The position numbers and the translations under genes are program-made. From NCBI GenBank assembly GCA_937959375.1, contig CALGLS010000385.1, positions 1 to 8,514 on the forward strand: DNA of 8,514 nucleotides, read 5' to 3'. Position 1 is the first letter of the stretch; every line of letters begins with the position of its first letter. The notes under the pieces were generated by a model. That model searched no databases. It was not told the DNA's origin and saw nothing but the letters and a program-made list of their open reading frames with translations. Source of the DNA: an uncultured Saprospiraceae bacterium (GTDB taxonomy: Bacteria; Bacteroidota; Bacteroidia; Chitinophagales; Saprospiraceae). This document shows, piece after piece, positions 6,853 through 8,514 of the stretch.

Positions 6853-6900
6853 GGAGTTGAGTTGACTCAAAATGAGTGAAATACTTAGTGAAATTTCTCC

Positions 6901-8211
6901 TTACTCTTCTTTTAGTTTTTGAAAGTAATAATATACCGGCCAACCAATTGCCAAAACAAATAATCCTCCCCATGCTTGCTGAGGTTTACCAAAGAAAGTA
7001 CTAATCACAAAAGCAGTCGAAATAAGAATAAATATGGCTGGAACAATAGGGTAACCTAAGGCACGAACGGGACGCTCCACATCTTTTTTGTTTTTTCTAA
7101 AAATGAAAATAGCAACTCCTGCCATGGTCATAAACATAATGTCCATAAACGTAACATAAGAAATGAGGTCTTCAAACTTCCCCCAAAGTACTAAAAGAAA
7201 AATAGCCCAAACGGCTTGTACAATCATTGCATTGGCTGGTGTCTGATATTTGGGATGTATCTTAGCAAGTGATTTGAAAAAGATGCCATCTTTTGCCATA
7301 GCAAAATAAACACGTGGTGCAGACATCGTATAAATTCCGATGGTTCCGAAAACAGAAAAAGCAATTACAATGGCCATGAGTTTTCCTCCAAAAGGTATGA
7401 TCGTCCCTACGGCATCTCCAGCAACTTTATCCGACGCTGCAATAGCATCCAATGGCAATAACATCATGTAAGCCAGATTTACCAAAATATACGTTACTGT
7501 AACAGTCAACACCCCAAGAATCATGGCTCGTGGCACATCTCGTTTTGCATTGATCGCTTCTCCAGATAAATAAGAGGCATGATGCCACCCTCCTACCGAC
7601 CATAAAACGCCAATCAATGCAATCAACATTCCTCTAATTGGATTTTCTGGAATGGTTGCCATTGAAAAATCGAGATTAACTTTTGAGGCATCATAAAAAT
7701 AAAAGCCTGCAATGATAATTCCTGCAATAGCAAGTAGCTTCAAAGTGGTAAATAGATTGGAAAACACCTGACTAATATTGACACCAATTACATTTATTCC
7801 GGTAAGAAAAATAATGGTCAATGAGGCTAACAAAACTCGTCCTGTATGATCCATTGGGAAAAACGCGGTCATATAATCTGCAAACGTAATCGATAGTCCT
7901 GCTAGTGCTCCTGTATTCACCACCAACAAAATTACCCAACCATATAAAAATCCTACAAAGTTGCCATAGGCTTCTTTGAGATATACATATACTCCTCCAG
8001 CCCGAGGAAACATAGCTCCCAATTCTGAAAAGGTAAGCGCTCCCGTCAAAGCAATCACACCACCAAGCAACCAGGCGGCTAGTACTAAAGTGTGGTTTGG
8101 TACTGCATCAGCCACCTGCCCAGGCGATCGAAATATCCCCGATCCGATACAGGAACCGACAGCAACCATCGTCAAACCATAGAGGGTTAGTTTCTTTTTT
8201 AATTTGGCCAT
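6901..8211 (-). CDS. APC-superfamily amino acid permease
   Basis: This 436-residue inner-membrane protein has about twelve hydrophobic segments, the classic APC fold size. The TM1 substrate-binding signature is GSCIGSGIF (19-27). TM2 and the following loop read FSELGAMFPRAGGVYVYLKEAYG (61-83), conserved across the family. TM6 and its loop carry SGEAINAKRDVPRAM (216-230), matching the usual E-x-x-N-x-x-R-x-x-P-R-A pattern. TM8 has APRVYFAMAKDGIFF (298-312), followed by HPKYQTPANA (319-328). The C-terminus is short and charged. The pattern resembles bacterial L-type/Ser-Thr exchanger relatives, so uptake or exchange of an amino acid is likely, but the substrate is not readable. The ATG at 8211 is followed by a basic cytosolic N-terminus (MAKLKKK) and fits TM1 directly; no Shine-Dalgarno is visible. 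The gene is convergent with the DUF937-OmpA gene and has an unusual inverted repeat ~30-130 bp upstream. Confidence 0.92.
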   Translation of the reverse strand: MAKLKKKLTLYGLTMVAVGSCIGSGIFRSPGQVADAVPNHTLVLAAWLLGGVIALTGALTFSELGAMFPRAGGVYVYLKEAYGNFVGFLYGWVILLVVNTGALAGLSITFADYMTAFFPMDHTGRVLLASLTIIFLTGINVIGVNISQVFSNLFTTLKLLAIAGIIIAGFYFYDASKVNLDFSMATIPENPIRGMLIALIGVLWSVGGWHHASYLSGEAINAKRDVPRAMILGVLTVTVTYILVNLAYMMLLPLDAIAASDKVAGDAVGTIIPFGGKLMAIVIAFSVFGTIGIYTMSAPRVYFAMAKDGIFFKSLAKIHPKYQTPANAMIVQAVWAIFLLVLWGKFEDLISYVTFMDIMFMTMAGVAIFIFRKNKKDVERPVRALGYPIVPAIFILISTAFVISTFFGKPQQAWGGLFVLAIGWPVYYYFQKLKEE

Positions 8212-8240
8212 GAAGTGAAAATAGTGATTTTTATTTAGAA

Positions 8241-8344
8241 GTTGGGAGTGGCAAGCAGGAGGTCGGAAGTTTTCCCGCTAACGTAGATCAGATGCGGAGC
8301 TCCGCGGTCGGGTGAACCTCCCACTTCCAGCTCCAACCTCCAAC
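8241..8344. repeat. Imperfect long inverted repeat, purine-rich left arm and pyrimidine-rich right arm
   Basis: The left arm (8241-8277) begins GTTGGGAGTGGCAAGCAGG; the right arm (8309-8344) is close to its reverse complement, with roughly 26 of 37 positions matching and many differences being A/G exchanges that would still pair as G-U in RNA of one strand. The centre holds a perfect 12 bp palindrome, GCGGAGCTCCGC (8294-8305). The element is visibly more GC-rich than surrounding intergenic DNA. It lies between the permease start and the MITE-like copy and contains no gene. GGAAGT/GGAGGT-rich intergenic hairpins of this flavour occur in other Bacteroidota from general knowledge; their function is not known to me. 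Confidence 0.6.
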
Positions 8345-8379
8345 AGTATAAAAAAATGGAGCATCCAGGGTTTGATTAA

Positions 8380-8514
8380 GAGCATGTTTAAATTTAGTTT
8401 CCTATGAAAATCAAGAGTTTATGGTTCTCGCTAACAATTTTTTAATGAGCTTAGCGAGCTAACTGAATTCTAAAATTGGACGCGAGGTTCATAAAACATT
8501 GATTTGCAATTAAA
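8380..8514. mobile_element. MITE-like element, second copy, inverted and truncated by window end
   Basis: From AGCATGTTTAAATTT at 8381 this is the reverse complement of the copy at 2757-2910. Of 134 comparable bases only two differ: C8450 versus the complement of A2840, and C8507 versus the complement of A2783. Both lie outside the CTCGCTAA/TTAGCGAG internal stem, so the fold is kept. It is preceded by TAA (8377-8379), again compatible with a TNA target. Its far end should lie about 20 bp beyond the window. Confidence 0.8.

Noticed and set aside
6857..6870. TTGAGT-TG-ACTCAA palindrome between the convergent genes as an operator or second terminator
   Set aside because: It is short, has only a 2 nt loop, lies downstream of both genes, and the neighbouring hairpin already explains termination.
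2915..8211. An operon or new multi-gene system made of the oxidoreductase, BASS carrier, OmpA-like protein and permease
   Set aside because: Orientations alternate, spacers are large, and a terminator and a hairpin element separate the genes.
2757..8514. Composite transposon or genomic island carrying four cargo genes
   Set aside because: No transposase or integrase is encoded, the enclosed genes look like unrelated chromosomal functions, and paired MITE copies can arise independently; kept only as a hypothesis in the findings.

Overview
The window looks like chromosomal DNA from a member of the Bacteroidota. It is AT-rich, start codons lack Shine-Dalgarno sequences, and one gene is preceded by a perfect match to the Bacteroidota -7 promoter element (TAnnTTTG). 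A DUF937-OmpA protein and a very large, repeat-bearing, probably surface-associated protein fit the same phylum. Genus or family cannot be fixed from this sequence alone.

Layout, left to right. (1) Positions 1-2532 (+) hold the 3' part of a giant gene of unknown function, cut by the window edge; its product carries tandem 12-residue Trp/Pro repeats. (2) Positions 2533-2914 hold no gene: an A-rich motif array, a small hairpin region, and a complete ~154 bp MITE-like element that abuts the next gene's stop codon. (3) 2915-3907 (-) is a Gfo/Idh/MocA oxidoreductase of the dihydrodiol dehydrogenase type. (4) 3908-4156 is a divergent intergenic region containing a 110 bp hairpin element with a possible 7 bp target duplication. 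(5) 4157-5062 (+) is a bile acid:sodium symporter (BASS) family transporter. (6) 5345-6787 (+) is a DUF937 / membrane helix / Ala-Gly repeat / OmpA fusion, probably linking the cell envelope to peptidoglycan. (7) A bidirectional terminator separates it from the convergent APC-superfamily amino acid permease at 6901-8211 (-). (8) 8212-8514 holds a purine/pyrimidine-asymmetric inverted repeat and a second, inverted and window-truncated copy of the ~154 bp element.

The genes do not form an obvious operon or pathway. Orientations alternate (+, -, +, +, -), and every gene pair is separated by at least ~110 bp. The oxidoreductase, BASS carrier, OmpA-like anchor and amino acid permease look like ordinary, individually transcribed housekeeping or accessory functions. 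The most notable content is non-coding: two near-identical inverted MITE-like elements bracketing ~5.5 kb, a second unrelated hairpin element in a divergent promoter region, and a third inverted-repeat class upstream of the permease. In the proteins, the dodecapeptide repeat of the giant protein and the DUF937-OmpA fusion stand out. I saw no defence system, CRISPR array, transposase, tRNA or rRNA gene.
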